This document shows positions 1 through 11,850 of a stretch of 64,000 bases of DNA, piece by piece. The notes below the pieces were generated by a model. That model saw only the letters and a list, made by a program, of their open reading frames with translations, was not told where the DNA came from and searched no databases. Origin of the DNA: Blepharisma japonicum. Taxonomy: Eukaryota > Ciliophora > Heterotrichea > Heterotrichida > Blepharismidae. Numbering within the stretch: position 1 is the stretch's first letter; the number at the start of each line of letters is the position of its first letter. Both the position numbers and the translations under genes were made by a program. The DNA lies in contig CATKHK010000003.1 of the NCBI GenBank assembly GCA_949751835.1, positions 682,001-746,000 on the forward strand, read 5' to 3'.

Positions 1-1106
1 GCTAAGCGGCTGCCTGTAAATTCAATTGCATTATACGGATAATCTTGGACTCCATTTGGATTATGTATCCCACTGTTAAGTCCTACTTGCAGGACTTTTT
101 TTTTGGATGAAGGTATTATTTGTGAATTGTTTCCTATAAAAATAATATTAGTAAATTGATTTTCCGAAGTATCAGCAATTCGCTCTCGAACCCCATTTTT
201 TACATTGACTAAGCTAAAATCAGTTATGCAAAAATGATTTGGGCACATTTTTTCAGCAATTTCTTTAACTATAAATTGACTATCAATTAAAATTTCTCTA
301 TAGGCTTCCTCTTTTTCAAAAACTTCAATTAAAATTAATATCTGACTAGAAATATAATCTTCTTCCGATTCAGTAAGCTCTTCAAACTTGGGAGTAATAA
401 TCAGCGATCCTTCTAACGTCAAATTATAGCTGCATTCAATATTCATCAAAACTGAGCTACCTACTTCTAGCAAATTCTCTCTAGTCAAATTATCCACAAT
501 TTTTCATGCGACATCTATGTCAGTAAATAAATAGTATAAATTTGACCCCAAATTAAAAACCCCTCTATCAACAATTTCTCCTATATTTGAGCTGCTCTGG
601 ACAAAAAAATAATTAAATTCATTGAGGTAATTGTTATTAATAAGATCTTTCAAATAGAAAAATTGCTCAGATAAAAAGAAAATCCCAGTTGTCCAGTTGA
701 ATTTCTCAAGTGTGCCTATAATGGCTTTTAAGTAGGTACTTTTCTCAAAGTTTAATGAATAAGTCCATTTGCTATAGCTTTCTTGGTAGTCGTCCATAAG
801 AAAGTGGACTAAATTATTTATTTCAGCAAGCTGAGATAAATGATAATGTGTGTTTCAGTCATAAGTGGCATCAATAATTGATCATTCTTTGTCGCTATTT
901 TGAATTAATTGGTCAACTGATTCTTTTACTATTCATGTTAATGTAAAATTATTATAACCTGGTTTTATTTTTGAAGTGAGTTTGCTTTGTACGATACTTA
1001 TGTCAAAATTTTGGTTTTCACTGTACACAATTAAGAAATCCAGAGAATTTGAAATCACAATTTCTAGAACTAAGATAATAAGTAATATCATCAATATTTT
1101 TATCAT
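1..1106 (-). CDS. Secreted or membrane receptor-like protein, PBP1/ANF-like ectodomain (partial, C-terminus outside window)
   Basis: About 368 residues are visible on the minus strand, with the 3' end beyond the left edge. The start at 1106 follows an in-frame TAA at 1125-1127 and gives a typical signal peptide (MIKILMILLIILVLEIVIS). Several TGA codons (for example 504-506, 855-857, 882-884, 933-935) must be Trp to keep the frame. The segment around 660-800 (STYLKAIIGTLEKFNWTTGI, then a second strand-helix unit) and the block FSLVNVKNGVRERIAD before IIFIGN resemble class-3 receptor or periplasmic-binding type I ligand domains. This is weak similarity by eye. Transmembrane and signalling parts would lie outside the window. 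Secretion is well supported; the fold is an inference. Confidence 0.6.
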
Positions 1107-2045
1107 AATTTTTGCATGGATCTTTTATCTCAATTCATGGTGTTTATTAAGCAGGCGCTATTTTTACTAAAGAAAATTTGATAAGCTATTTTTGATTATA
1201 TATCGAAGCATGTAAAACAAATTTTTGAATTTGAAAAAACTATTAATTGTCTTTCTTCATTAGTAAAATATTTCATTTGTTTTGCCTTTCGGGCTAAAAA
1301 ATTGAGCCACTCCCTAGCACCACTGGCCTAGGTCATCATAGCCGAAGGTTGGGGTGAGTTTTCCCAGCATAATTGGGCTTTTTCACTAAGTTTGTGAGAT
1401 GTTCAGCAGCAAAGTCAGAATTCCACTAAATAAAGAGTGCTAGATAATTTTCTCAGGCTGATTTTCCCCTGAAGAAGGGTATGCGGCATGGATTTAGGAA
1501 GAGTAGGGACCTCACCGATAGATGATGATGTCACTAATTTTGATGATTTTATCAGAAAAGAAGACGATTTTAAAATTCCTTCAATAATTTTTAATAAATT
1601 GTTTAAAGGTATTCTAACAGATTTAAACACTTAGCATCTCTTATGTAGTTATCTCTGCAACAGAGCGTTCAAAATTTTTACATGTGTTAGCCCACAGACC
1701 GCTGGGCCGATCTATATCGATTTTCAAGACACAGTTTATATTTCAACGGCTTTCTTCATTCGGGTTATTTTAAAAAAAAATTTAATAAAATATATTTGAT
1801 TTAAAATTACGATTTTTGCAAAACTAATATTTTTGAAAGCTAATAATAATAATTGCTTGCATATTAGCTCTAAAGATATTCCAATAATATCTAGTAATAA
1901 TATGAAATCGTTTACAAAGCAGAGGTAATTAATATATGATATCGTTTAGTATTATTAATTTATGCAGTTCCTATTTATAAATATAATAATAAATGTATCA
2001 AAAAATTTACCTTTAATTTAATTCATAAAATTTTCAAAAAAACAG
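1107..2045. other. Intergenic region with a GC-elevated, coding-like remnant at about 1255-1790
   Basis: No intact gene is seen. The stretch 1255-1632 is clearly less AT-rich than its surroundings and is open on the plus strand, apart from two TAR stops, up to a TAG at 1630-1632. A second short open piece covers about 1690-1790. The opposite strand of 1415-1630 is also open, so the coding strand is uncertain. The end of the plus reading is acidic and protein-like (DDDVTNFDDFIRKEDDFKI). I do not recognise it. A decayed gene or a structured RNA are both possible. Confidence 0.25.
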
Positions 2046-2561
2046 TTAAAAAATCTTAAGCTGATGCATATTTTCTTGTGGAACCTTTTTTTCCTCTTTT
2101 AAGCAATTTTTTCACAATAAAAATGATTTTTGTGCAGCAGTATCATATCTATATGATAATTTTCTCAAAATATTGGCATATCTTTTACTTAATCGACGGC
2201 TCTTTGTTTGATCCCTCTGAGTTTTTACAAGATGAATCGTATTAATCATTGTGTTGATTTGCTGCTTTGCTTGAGTAGAAGCTCCAGTCAATCTATCAGA
2301 AGTTGATTTTAATTCCAAATTCTTTGCTTTTAGTTGCTTACATTTGTCTTTTTGATTTTTAATTTCTGTTTTTAGTTTTCTGTTGTCATCTGCTAATGAC
2401 TTGATTTTTAGAATTAATGTCTGAGAAAGCCTGCTTACTTCGCTTATTGGTTTATTTTTAAATAAAACATCACCTATTTCTTTGCATAGTTCATCTGATT
2501 GCTCTTTGATTTGAGTGAAATCGTCTACATTGCCTTTTTCTTTCCCTTCTGAGCACCCCAT
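2046..2561 (-). CDS. Coiled-coil protein with N-terminal MGC acylation-type motif
   Basis: The protein is 171 aa and begins MGCSEGKEK, which fits N-myristoylation at Gly2 with palmitoylation at Cys3. From about residue 20 to 130 it is charged and heptad-like (Lys/Glu/Leu/Gln-rich), so a long coiled coil is likely. The TGA at 2112-2114 reads as Trp and adds a basic tail ending at TAA 2046-2048. It lies head-to-head with the Rab2 gene, 236 bp apart. It lacks the KAxxAPxL core of the small acylated family at 31-57 kb, so a relationship is not supported. Function unknown; membrane tethering is inferred from the N-terminus. Confidence 0.65.
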
Positions 2562-2791
2562 TTAAATTTTATCTGAATTTCACCAGTTACTAAATTTCAT
2601 TAACGCATGAGCATCCTTATTAAGTTAACTAAGAATCGAGGGACCAATATATAGTCCTTAATTAATTATCGTAAATATTTCATTAATTTTTAAATTGCTC
2701 ATTGCTGTTGACGAATTCAATTAAATTACCTCTTAACAGTTCGCTTATCTAGCTATTAGATTTTTCTAATTTATATTTCTCTAATGTCTAA

Positions 2792-3424
<633 letters not shown>

Positions 3425-3634
3425 TTAAATAGATAATGCTGTATCGTTTTGTGATGGACGATTTATAAGAGATCTGAGTTCCTAATGCATTATTAATGAG
3501 AAGTCATTTGAACTAAAGAATTTATTTTTATTATATATGCATATCCAAAGAAAAATTACCTCAAAGTTATTTGCAAATGACTGATTAAATTGAGAAAATT
3601 TTTTAATTTGATATTTTTCTATAATGAAGTTTTC

Positions 3635-4021
3635 TTAGTCACTTTCTTGCTCCTCTTCATGCATTTCTGCTTTTTTCTTTCTCTTCTTTACGCTAGGCTT
3701 TTTTGGAGGCTCGGCAGCGACAAGCATCGGATTTTGGAGGCATTTTGTTCGAATTGCTTCAAACATTTTATCGTTTTCAATAACTTGAGATCTGAATGTT
3801 TTTTACATATGCCACAAAGTTAATTTTGAATCTCCTTGCTGAACTGCTAGATTACTTGATAATGAAGTTAGCTGTTGAATGAATTCTTCAGTGATTTTGC
3901 ATATAAGGTGAGGAGTTGATGCAGATAATTTCCCAATATCTTGGTTTGACTGGATAATTTTTTTAATACGGTTCTGTATATATTTTACAGGTGGGAATGA
4001 GAGATTGTTCTTATTTTTCAT
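3635..4021 (-). CDS. NC2-alpha/DRAP1-like histone-fold transcription protein, one 15-nt intron
   Basis: Exons are 3807-4021 and 3635-3791, giving 123 aa. The intron 3792-3806 (GTAAAAAACATTCAG on the coding strand) removes a premature TAA. After splicing the histone-fold helices join smoothly (LTLWH then ISQVIEND). The N-terminal FPPVKYIQNRIKKIIQSNQD and IGKLSASTPHLI match the alpha1-alpha2 region of DRAP1/NC2-alpha better than NF-YC or POLE4. The tail is short, basic then acidic, whereas animal DRAP1 is about 205 aa. The expected role is heterodimerisation with an NC2-beta (Dr1) partner to repress or tune TBP. An upstream in-frame TAA at 4031-4033 fixes the start. Confidence 0.75.
3792..3806 (-). 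other. 15-nt spliceosomal intron in the histone-fold gene
   Basis: GT...AG, 15 nt, on the minus strand. Retaining it gives a stop just after the second helix; removing it restores the family fold and a 45-residue C-terminal part. Confidence 0.85.
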
Positions 4022-4475
4022 AGAAATATTTTATCTGAGTTTATCCATAATGATTGCAAAGACTTAAAAGATGTCGGATTAGTGTCCGAAACAAGTAAAA
4101 ATACTCAAGCAGATATATTATAAAGCAAATCCTTAAAAAAAATTAAATAATCTTATTAAGAATATTTTGGCTATAAATGTCAAATTCTTTATATGCTTAT
4201 AAAGGTTCTCAAAAGCACACCAAATGTAGAATATCAAGCAAATTTAAAGGTTTCCAGCATATTCCAGAATTATTTACTCCAAGAATGATTCTATTTCACC
4301 TAAATGTTTATTGATTCTCAACTTTTGGTATCTTCAGGAAAAGCTAGTGATAGGCAGGATAAATATAAGCAAATATACGGAAAAATTCAAAGAAATCCAA
4401 ATACTTTCTCAAGAGTTATTTGATCTTAAAGGCTAATATTATAATTTAAACAAAATAATTAGAAAATTTCATTAA
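4022..4475. other. AT-rich intergenic region
   Basis: No open frame of note, RNA gene or repeat was seen. Confidence 0.5.
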
Positions 4476-4901
4476 CTAGTTTAGTCCATCATGTTTCGAG
4501 ACTATATGTGATTTTATATCAACCCTCTTTATTGACTGCTCATCTTCACAGCTTTCACATTTAAAAAGAGTAGCAATTTTCTCTGCAGAAGGTTGTTCAG
4601 GCACTAACCTAAAGAAAATTGTTTTGCCTGTAGACTTGTTTTCTATGCTAAGCCGGCTAGGATTTGTATTATGATTTTCATATGTGGTCAGATCAGGCTC
4701 CACTTGTTTTCCTTGTGAAGAGTTGTAAGCATTTTTTATTCGGAAGAAGAACTCTGAAGCTTGTTTTGAGGTTAAACCAAGGTCATCAACTATTGAAAAT
4801 AGATCTTTAGCTATAAAGAAGAGGGATTCTAAATCGCAGCCAAGTTCATCAAGTTTTCTGAGGCTGGTTGTGCTTTTGTTTACAATGTACTTAAGATCCA
4901 T
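4476..4901 (-). CDS. Small protein with C-terminal C2H2-type zinc finger
   Basis: 141 aa, ending at TAG 4476-4478. An upstream in-frame TAA at 4929-4931 makes the Met at 4901 the first possible start. The N-terminal 65 residues look helical and amphipathic. The C-terminal CESC...H(x4)H, spaced C-x2-C-x13-H-x4-H, is a plausible single zinc finger. There is no TGA codon. I do not recognise a family. A small nuclear subunit (for example of a transcription complex) would fit but is a guess. Confidence 0.6.
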   Translation of the reverse strand: MDLKYIVNKSTTSLRKLDELGCDLESLFFIAKDLFSIVDDLGLTSKQASEFFFRIKNAYNSSQGKQVEPDLTTYENHNTNPSRLSIENKSTGKTIFFRLVPEQPSAEKIATLFKCESCEDEQSIKRVDIKSHIVSKHDGLN

Positions 4902-5582
4902 CTTATTTTTATCAGGGGGATCTTCAAATTAATGCTGAAACTAAATTTTAGATACGGGATAAAATTTTGTTTAAAAATGCTAATTTTTGGTAAAGATGAG
5001 TGGGTATATAAGATAGAAATAAATTGGTTGAAAAAAATGCTGGATATCTTTATAGTCCTACTGCAAATTCAAAAGCATTTGAGCAATGTGCTTGCATCTT
5101 ACTTTTTCTTTCTATTGCTTTTCCTTTGCATTAAAGTCAATCCAATTACAGCCTACCCAAAAGCTAAAATAACTATTCAGGTAGTGCTTTGAGTATTTAA
5201 ACTAAGGTTATTTCCCATTAACCGATAGTGAAGTGTAGCAGCAATTTATTAGCTAAATATATATCTTATTAACTCTGATAGAATTTTGAAAGATGCTTAG
5301 ACCATCCCATTCTTAGAACGAGAAGCCCAAATATTGTAAGCTTTTGCTGTGGAAAAATAAAATTTCAAATCTAAACCAGTAAGAAATAAAAAGCAAGACA
5401 AAAAAAAAGAATTCTCCATTTTCGAAAAATTTATATAAAAACTAGTTGAGATTATTGGCATTCATATAGTAAAAATATAATTTGATAATTTTCTGTTCTA
5501 AAAATAACTGTAGAAGTTAATAGCTTTTTGTGTTCTGTAAAAACGTTTTTATTTTTATACCATTTATAAACTTGAGCCAGCT
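4902..5582. other. AT-rich intergenic region
   Basis: A plus-strand frame of about 100 codons (from 4932) exists, but its composition is what AT-rich non-coding DNA gives, and I do not call it. Nothing else was seen. Confidence 0.4.
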
Positions 5583-6899
5583 ATGAAATCACTTGCCACA
5601 CAATGAAGATCCAAATTAATGCTTCTTCTTCCTATAAAGTTGACATTTGCATGCCTTTCAATCATGATAATCTCAATCCTCCAAAAGCAATGGGCAACTG
5701 TTAAGACTGAAAAAGAATCTTATCATATGAATTTTCTTAGATGCACAAACTGCAAACTTTGGAAAGAAGATTGAAGCTGGAGATGCTTTAGAAATTACAT
5801 GTGCGAATCAGATCGAAACTTAGGAAACTGCTCAGTATATTCAGACGGGTGAAATGCCACCAAATATTTTTTGATTTTAGAAATTCTGGCATTCATTTTT
5901 GGGCTTATATTGCTGGAAAAGCTTGTTTTGGCTTACAGAAATAAATATTTTGGCAATACAACAAAAGTTCATTTAGCAGCTGCTTGTATGGCTCTTTTCC
6001 ATGCAGGTGCTGTATATGTGTGGTTTTCGCTGAACCATACTGGATGAACGCGAAGCCATAGCAATCATCCTCATGTTATTGCCAAGAATGGCCCTAAGCT
6101 TGCCCTTATAAACACTTTTTTTGCATTTTCTGCACTTATTAGCGTTTTATTCATCCTCAAAAAGCAAGGCAATGTGACTTATGCTTCAGTATCATTAGAC
6201 ACAAAAATAGGCTCAAAAACAACAAAATATTGACTGAAATTTTCAGGTGCTCTTTTCATTCTCGGATTTCTTGCTCATGTAATAGTGCTCGGCATTGGGA
6301 GATGGGCATTGAGATATACATTTGAAAATGACACTATCTGGCAAGGAGGTCTCCTTAACTGTTATTATTGTGAAGAAAGCATTGATAATATCTATTGAGA
6401 TTGCTTAGCTTCAGTAACCTGCCACTTCGCTCCAAATTCAGGGACTTGTGACTTTTATAAAGATTTATGGAAAGCCTCGGTTTCTTATATAATATTTATA
6501 CTGATTGCCCTAATAAACTTTCTATTCTTAGCTCAGTCATTTTACTCTATATTGAAACGAAGGGATTACGGAATTCCTTTTTTGAATTATCTGTATGCAG
6601 TTTTATTGTGTAGTTTTAATCTGATCGCGGCTATATCATATATATGGATAAGCCAGGCTAAGATGTTTTCTATTGAGTGTAATGAAAAAGTTGGGTATGA
6701 TGATAGGCCGGCTCTATGCCCAACTGGAGGGCCTTATGCAATTTTAGGGTCAAATTTATTTACTTTACCGGCCACAGTGATTTTTATTATTGTGTATTAC
6801 AGAAGGGTTGAAGTGGAATATGAAATGAAGTTGGAAGAGTCGGTGATTGATATGAACTCAGAAGAAAGTGGAATAGAGCTTAGGATAATAGCAGAGTAG
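5583..6899 (+). CDS. Multi-pass membrane protein built from two tandem claudin-like four-helix units
   Basis: 438 aa if the first ATG (5583) is used. The ATG at 5619 would give 426 aa and place the first membrane helix right at the N-terminus. About six TGA codons read as Trp. The protein shows an internal duplication. Each half has a helix, a Cys-rich extracellular loop (CTNCKLW...C...C...C, then NCYYCEES...C...C...C), a helix pair and a fourth helix. The short acidic tail is probably cytosolic. Four helices with a Cys-bearing first loop resemble claudin/PMP22-type membrane proteins in layout, but no diagnostic signature is present. Location is probably surface or endomembrane; function unknown. 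Confidence 0.8.
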
Positions 6900-7445
6900 A
6901 TAGTTAATATTATCTTTAATCAAATATCATACAATATTTCTGGTTTTTTAAAAATTTAATACCCATTTCACCTTTAATTTTTTTGATAAAGTTCACCAAT
7001 TCTGAATCCATCACAATAATTAAGCTTCATATTTCTTAATTTTTATATTAATTTTGGTAGAGTTGTTTTTATGATTCTCTTATTCCTTTGCTTATATATT
7101 CTCTCGCTCAAATAGCTTCCAAGTGAAGTTCTTTAATTTTTATCTAATTCTCACTTTTAGCAAATGGTCTTTTTAAATTAATAATTTAAATAATTCTTCT
7201 TTCTTCTATCTCTTTAACTCTATGCTAAATATCTTAAATAAAGCAAAAAATGCAGTAATGAGATGGAGAAATCATCATTTTAATTTTTAAAGACAAATAT
7301 GCAGCCCAACAAATGCCTATCAGAATTTTAACATCCTATCGGGAACATTCGTAAATAAATAGGAATCTGCCAATCGTTTCCACAGAAAATTCAAAAGATT
7401 TCATTAATTTCGAAAAATGGATTCTGACATAATTATTTAAATCTA
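6900..7445. other. AT-rich intergenic region
   Basis: Nothing recognisable on either strand. Confidence 0.5.
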
Positions 7446-9617
7446 ATGGTATTAATAATAAAAATGAATTGCGAAGAGTGCGGTTTAAGAAAAGCCAGTG
7501 CAGTATGTGTTGAGTGTGAGCAATCGCTTTGCCCAGACTGTGACGAAGCTTTACACAAAGGTGGCAAAAGGAAAAGCCATCTTAGGCATCAGAAATGCAT
7601 GCTTTGTAAAAATCTTGCATCCATTCAGTGCGATACCTGCACCCTCTTGCTTTGTTCATCCTGCATAGCTCCACACATGACCCATATCTACCAACAAGTC
7701 AGCCAGCCTAAAGGTGTTGAGGTACTATCATCTCAATATCCCCAGCCTAAGTCCACTTTTCCTGATTTCCTCGCCCCATCAAGAATTCTTCCGCTTGAAA
7801 ACAAGCCCAAATCGGCTGAAAATGTCTACGAGGTCAAAGAGATTAAAAAATTGCAAGATTTTGACATAGAAACCAAAATTTCTGCAGTGGACCAAATTTC
7901 AGAATACCTCAAAGACGAAGCAAACAAAGGTTTTCTGCTGCACGAGGTTCCTGACTTAATCCAGTACTTATGTGCTCATTTAGCAGTCAATAGTGACTCC
8001 ATTATTAAATGGCTAAGACTGGCTGAAAAAAAGAAAATAATTCATTTCACAGTGAGGGAATTTGAAGAGACCTCAATTGAATTTGTAAGCTTAAGACTTG
8101 AACAAGTCACCTTAGAAATCCTCCTGTGGACTTTAAGGTCACTAAAAAATGATGAAATGATGCCAACTGAAAAAGCGATCCAATGCAGGATGAGAGAAGT
8201 GTTTGACTTAAAGCCAACTGATTCTCAATGAAGCCAATTAATACAGAAGGCAAGGAACCATTCGAACTCGAATTCCTCTGAATTCAGTTTATTCTCTCAG
8301 CCTTCACAAATTTTGCCTAAATTCAATATAAGGGAAATCAGTGACCCTTCAACTGGGAGCAGGACTCTTGTTATTTATCCAAACAATGAAGAGTGGATAG
8401 GCCTAGACCAACACTCAAAGTTCGGGGACTATTTAAACATAAAAAGTACAGAAATATGGGATGAATTTTATAAATTCTTAGAAGATTATTTCACTATTAG
8501 AAAGCCGAAAAGGTCAAGGCAGGCTGAAAGTCTCAGAGCAATCCCAGGCGGTCGCTATGGTTGTGCACAATTTATCAAGCTCTGTGGTCCAAGATCAGTC
8601 AAAAACTGTTCTCTTGGAAAAGTAAGCTATATGGTGCAGCTTGCAATAAACGAAGACCTGCTCAGATACCAGAGAACTTTGCTGGTATGGACATCTAATC
8701 ACCAAAAAACAGTCTCTAAAGGAGAAATTCAGCGTAAAATGCAAGCGATTGAGCAAGCAGTATTATCAATACTATCAAAAACTCCACAAGGAATTTCCCT
8801 AGCTCAGCTTCCTTTATATCTCAAACGAGCTTTGAAGTTTCAATTAAACATTGCTGAGCTAGGTTTTGCCAAACTCAAAGATCTCTTGCTTACTTTTCCA
8901 CGCGTCACAGTCGAGTTAAGAGGCACAAACCACCCTTTTGCGATCCTAAAAGACCCTAAATCAGATGATAGCTTTGATTATCACCCAAGTCCTGACACCA
9001 TTCTAGGCTATGTCTACCAGATTTTCAGAGACAATAAATTTGGGATTTCTGAGTCAAAACTTGAGCCTCAGCTTTACGAGAAAATTGGGAAAAGCATTGA
9101 TTGGTCAATATACCAGACCACTAGCCTGGCTGATTTTATAGGGATTTTTGCAGGGTCACAGTTTGAAGTAATCAGGACTAAGGACACAAATATGATATTC
9201 AAAATTGAGAATCCGTCATATAACTACTTTTATTCACCCTTTAGGGATAATTACAGCTCGGTGATGATGGAAAAAATGCAGCACTCTCCTCATCTTCATC
9301 AGACTTCGTATAGTCTTGATTTTCCAGAAGCCAAAGGGAAAGTCGTGAATATTTCAAGTATCCCTCTTGATTTTGCGAAAAATGAAGAGCTGACTGATGA
9401 GATGTATCGTTATTTTGATAACTTTTATGATGGGAGCACTGATGTATCAAGCGCTTGGAATAGCTTGAGCATGAAAAATGAAAAAAACACTTGGGAAAGG
9501 AAGTCACACTTAAGAACACATAGTGAAGGGCTCAATGATGTGACTGAAGCTAAAAATCCACAACATGCAAGCTGGCTTAGTACTTCAGAAATTAAGCCAC
9601 CCCCAGGATTTGAATAA
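7446..9617 (+). CDS. B-box zinc finger plus tandem OST-HTH/LOTUS domain protein
   Basis: 723 aa in one frame, joined across a TGA (8229-8231) read as Trp. An alternative start at 7464 would give MNCEECG directly. Residues about 7-80 carry paired Cys/His zinc sites typical of B-boxes (CEECGLRKASAVCVECE, then a second CxxC set). Residues about 432-505 and 516-590 each look like a winged-helix LOTUS/OST-HTH domain (QAVLSILSKTPQGISLAQLP and LGFAKLKDLL; then the TILGYVYQIFRDNKFGISES repeat). LOTUS domains bind RNA, G-quadruplexes or Vasa-type helicases and act in germline and small-RNA granules in animals. In a ciliate a role in RNA granules or scan-RNA biology is attractive but inferred. The region at 290-430 is unassigned. 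Confidence 0.8.
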
Positions 9618-9650
9618 CTAAATTAAGGTTAGTTAATAATAAGTAGCTTA

Positions 9651-10124
9651 TTACATATAAGGTTCAAAAATATCATCTGTAATTGAGTCTTTTGGAGTCT
9701 CAAACCACTCGTTTTTAACAGTTATTTTAGAGTCTTGGGATAATTCTTTGTCACAGATGATACAGTTCACCTCAGTTCCTTTTAGGTCATAAGCAAGCCT
9801 TTGGAGGACGTATTCATTGCTTTTATCTTTACAATCTTTACATATGGGAGAATGAAGGATCCTAGCTCCTACAATTGTATCTTGTGACACAATGGTTCTC
9901 CCTATTTCTTTAACTTTTTCTATATGACTAACATTCATCTTTTCTAAATGTTTGATATCAGCTGTAAGAATTGTGTCTCGGATGATATAGCTAAATACTG
10001 ATCCAAGACCTAGTTGACAAGCTAGCAGTACCCGTAAAGCTCTGACTGCCATATGATCTTGAATTGAATCTGGATTTGCGATGTGCTGAATATCGTCTGC
10101 ACCTTCTCGCAATATTAAAGTCAT
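9651..10124 (-). CDS. 157-aa protein with a CxxC...CxxC zinc site
   Basis: Ends at TAA 9651-9653; an in-frame upstream stop limits the start to 10124. A helical N-terminal half is followed by CKDC and, about 28 residues later, CIIC, which could form a Cys4 zinc knuckle or a disulfide pair. It converges with the LOTUS gene (33 bp between stops) and begins 27 bp after the stop of the next minus-strand gene, so the locus is very compact. I do not recognise the family. Confidence 0.65.
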   Translation of the reverse strand: MTLILREGADDIQHIANPDSIQDHMAVRALRVLLACQLGLGSVFSYIIRDTILTADIKHLEKMNVSHIEKVKEIGRTIVSQDTIVGARILHSPICKDCKDKSNEYVLQRLAYDLKGTEVNCIICDKELSQDSKITVKNEWFETPKDSITDDIFEPYM

Positions 10125-10151
10125 GCTATAACAGATTGTGCTAAGTAAAAA

Positions 10152-10397
10152 TTACAGGACATTGAACATGAGAATACGGGTTTTATAGCGAGAATAAATT
10201 GAAAAACCTCCAAATATAAGCAATGAAATTGTAATGATAGCCTAACTTGGAATTACATTTTCCATCGGATTTATTTTATCTTCAATAGGAGACAATGTAT
10301 AAGAGAGATATAAGAGAACTGTGAGGTTTGCAAGAGTTGCTATTGCATTGAAAATGAAGAGCTGCTTTAGGATTCTTTCTTTTGTCTTGAACTTCAT
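10152..10397 (-). CDS. 76-aa two-helix membrane protein, one 15-nt intron
   Basis: Exons are 10257-10397 and 10152-10241. The intron 10242-10256 (GTAATTCCAAGTTAG) contains the only stop in the frame; removing it links MEN to AIITIS and continues to TAA 10152-10154. Residues about 10-36 and 47-63 are hydrophobic helices around a short acidic loop, with basic ends. Lengths of exons and intron give an exact frame (231 nt coding). Small two-helix proteins of this kind occur in ER, V-ATPase and mitochondrial complexes, but no signature identifies this one. Confidence 0.6.
10242..10256 (-). other. 15-nt intron in the 76-aa membrane protein gene
   Basis: GT...AG, 15 nt, ending TTAG, with an in-frame TAG at its 3' end. 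Same length class as the introns at 3792 and 45128. Confidence 0.7.
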
Positions 10398-11396
10398 TAT
10401 CAATATTTTTCCACATTGAATAGAGATTATTGAAAATAAAATTCAAGGAATTATGGGTAAATTCCAATTCTCTTTTTATCATTGGACTAATAATTCGCTA
10501 TATCTATAATTAAGCGTAGTTTTATAGTTATTAAACCTTTAAAGTACAATAAATATTAGATGTTTGAAATGCTAAGTATAAATAAAAGTTAAATAGATAA
10601 TGCATAATAAGAAAAAGTTCATTTTATTAAATATCTTTAATAATTTTCTTAAGTTTTATAAGTAATAAACTCAGTTGAGATGATTCTTTTCTTCTAATTA
10701 TTATCTTTTTTTAGCATAATAGAATAATTACTAGCCAGTTGATATGCTTCAAATTATTATTGCTGATATAAGAGAATTTGGATTTATAAAATTTAATTTA
10801 TTTATGCTTGTTATGAATTAGCCAGTCTTCTATTTTTCTAACCAAAAACTTCAATCTTATATAAGCAAAGGTGCTTAGAATTCTCAATTAATAAGGTATA
10901 GATATATAATTTAATTATGCATTAATCGTTATATTTTCTAAATTTATGATATGAAAGTTCCATCTTTATCATATCTTTTTTCATACTTTAAAAAAAAATA
11001 AAACTTTTTCATAACGGCAATAGAAAGATATCACCTCATTTTGTATTAAATTTACTTCTTAATTCCATAATGGCTTTGCTCTTCTTATAGCTTTACCATT
11101 AATTTTGCAATATCTAATTTTTTGCTCATTTAATTCGTTATATATTTCAAATTCAATATGAGCGAAGAAAAGATATTATATTTATCCAATTATTAAGCAT
11201 ATTTTCTTATAGAATAAACATAGAGATTAAGCTTATCGCTATCACCTTTGAATTTTTTAATTATTTAGCAGTAGCTTTTGCTTTAATTAATTATATCTAT
11301 TTTAGCAAAGAAATAAAAATTTATGAAATTCATTTAAAAAAATAAAAAAAGGATATCAATTTTTTTTGCAAAAAATTAAATATGATTTCCTTTAAG
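10398..11396. other. Very AT-rich gene-free region
   Basis: No gene, RNA or clear repeat was seen. Confidence 0.5.
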
Positions 11397-11850
11397 TGGA
11401 CTATTTTTCTAAATTAGATGAAAGAAAAAGCACTTATAAGTTTTATTATTAGTAGCATTTTAGGTCGTTTTTATTAATGCAGATTTTCTTAATAGATTTC
11501 AAAGACCAATTATCATCTTTTTTCTAATTTTAAACTATTTAATGTTCCTTGAAATATGAAAACTCAAACAAATATTACATGAATTAAATAGGACCCTATC
11601 TTTAGCTAATGATATCTATTTTTTCCTCATTCAGCTAAATGTCATAATAAAAATTCTTATATTTATTAGTGAAACTAATCATAAATATATTCATTGATTA
11701 ATATTCTATGTTCGTGCACTTTTATATAGATAATTGGAATTCGTAATTAATTTTCGAATTAAGCAAGGTCTATTGCCAATGAAATCCAATTTAATGTAAT
11801 ATAAAGTCTAAATAAATCCCAAGTTTATCTAAAATTCATGATATCCTTTT

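Noticed and set aside
3590-3823. Plus-strand open frame opposite the histone-fold gene
   Set aside because: It lies antisense to a gene with clear homology, and its hydrophobic content is the complement of that gene's Lys/Glu-rich tail.
4932-5231. Plus-strand frame of about 100 codons with hydrophobic stretches
   Set aside because: Composition matches AT-rich non-coding DNA, and there is no recognisable motif or homologue.
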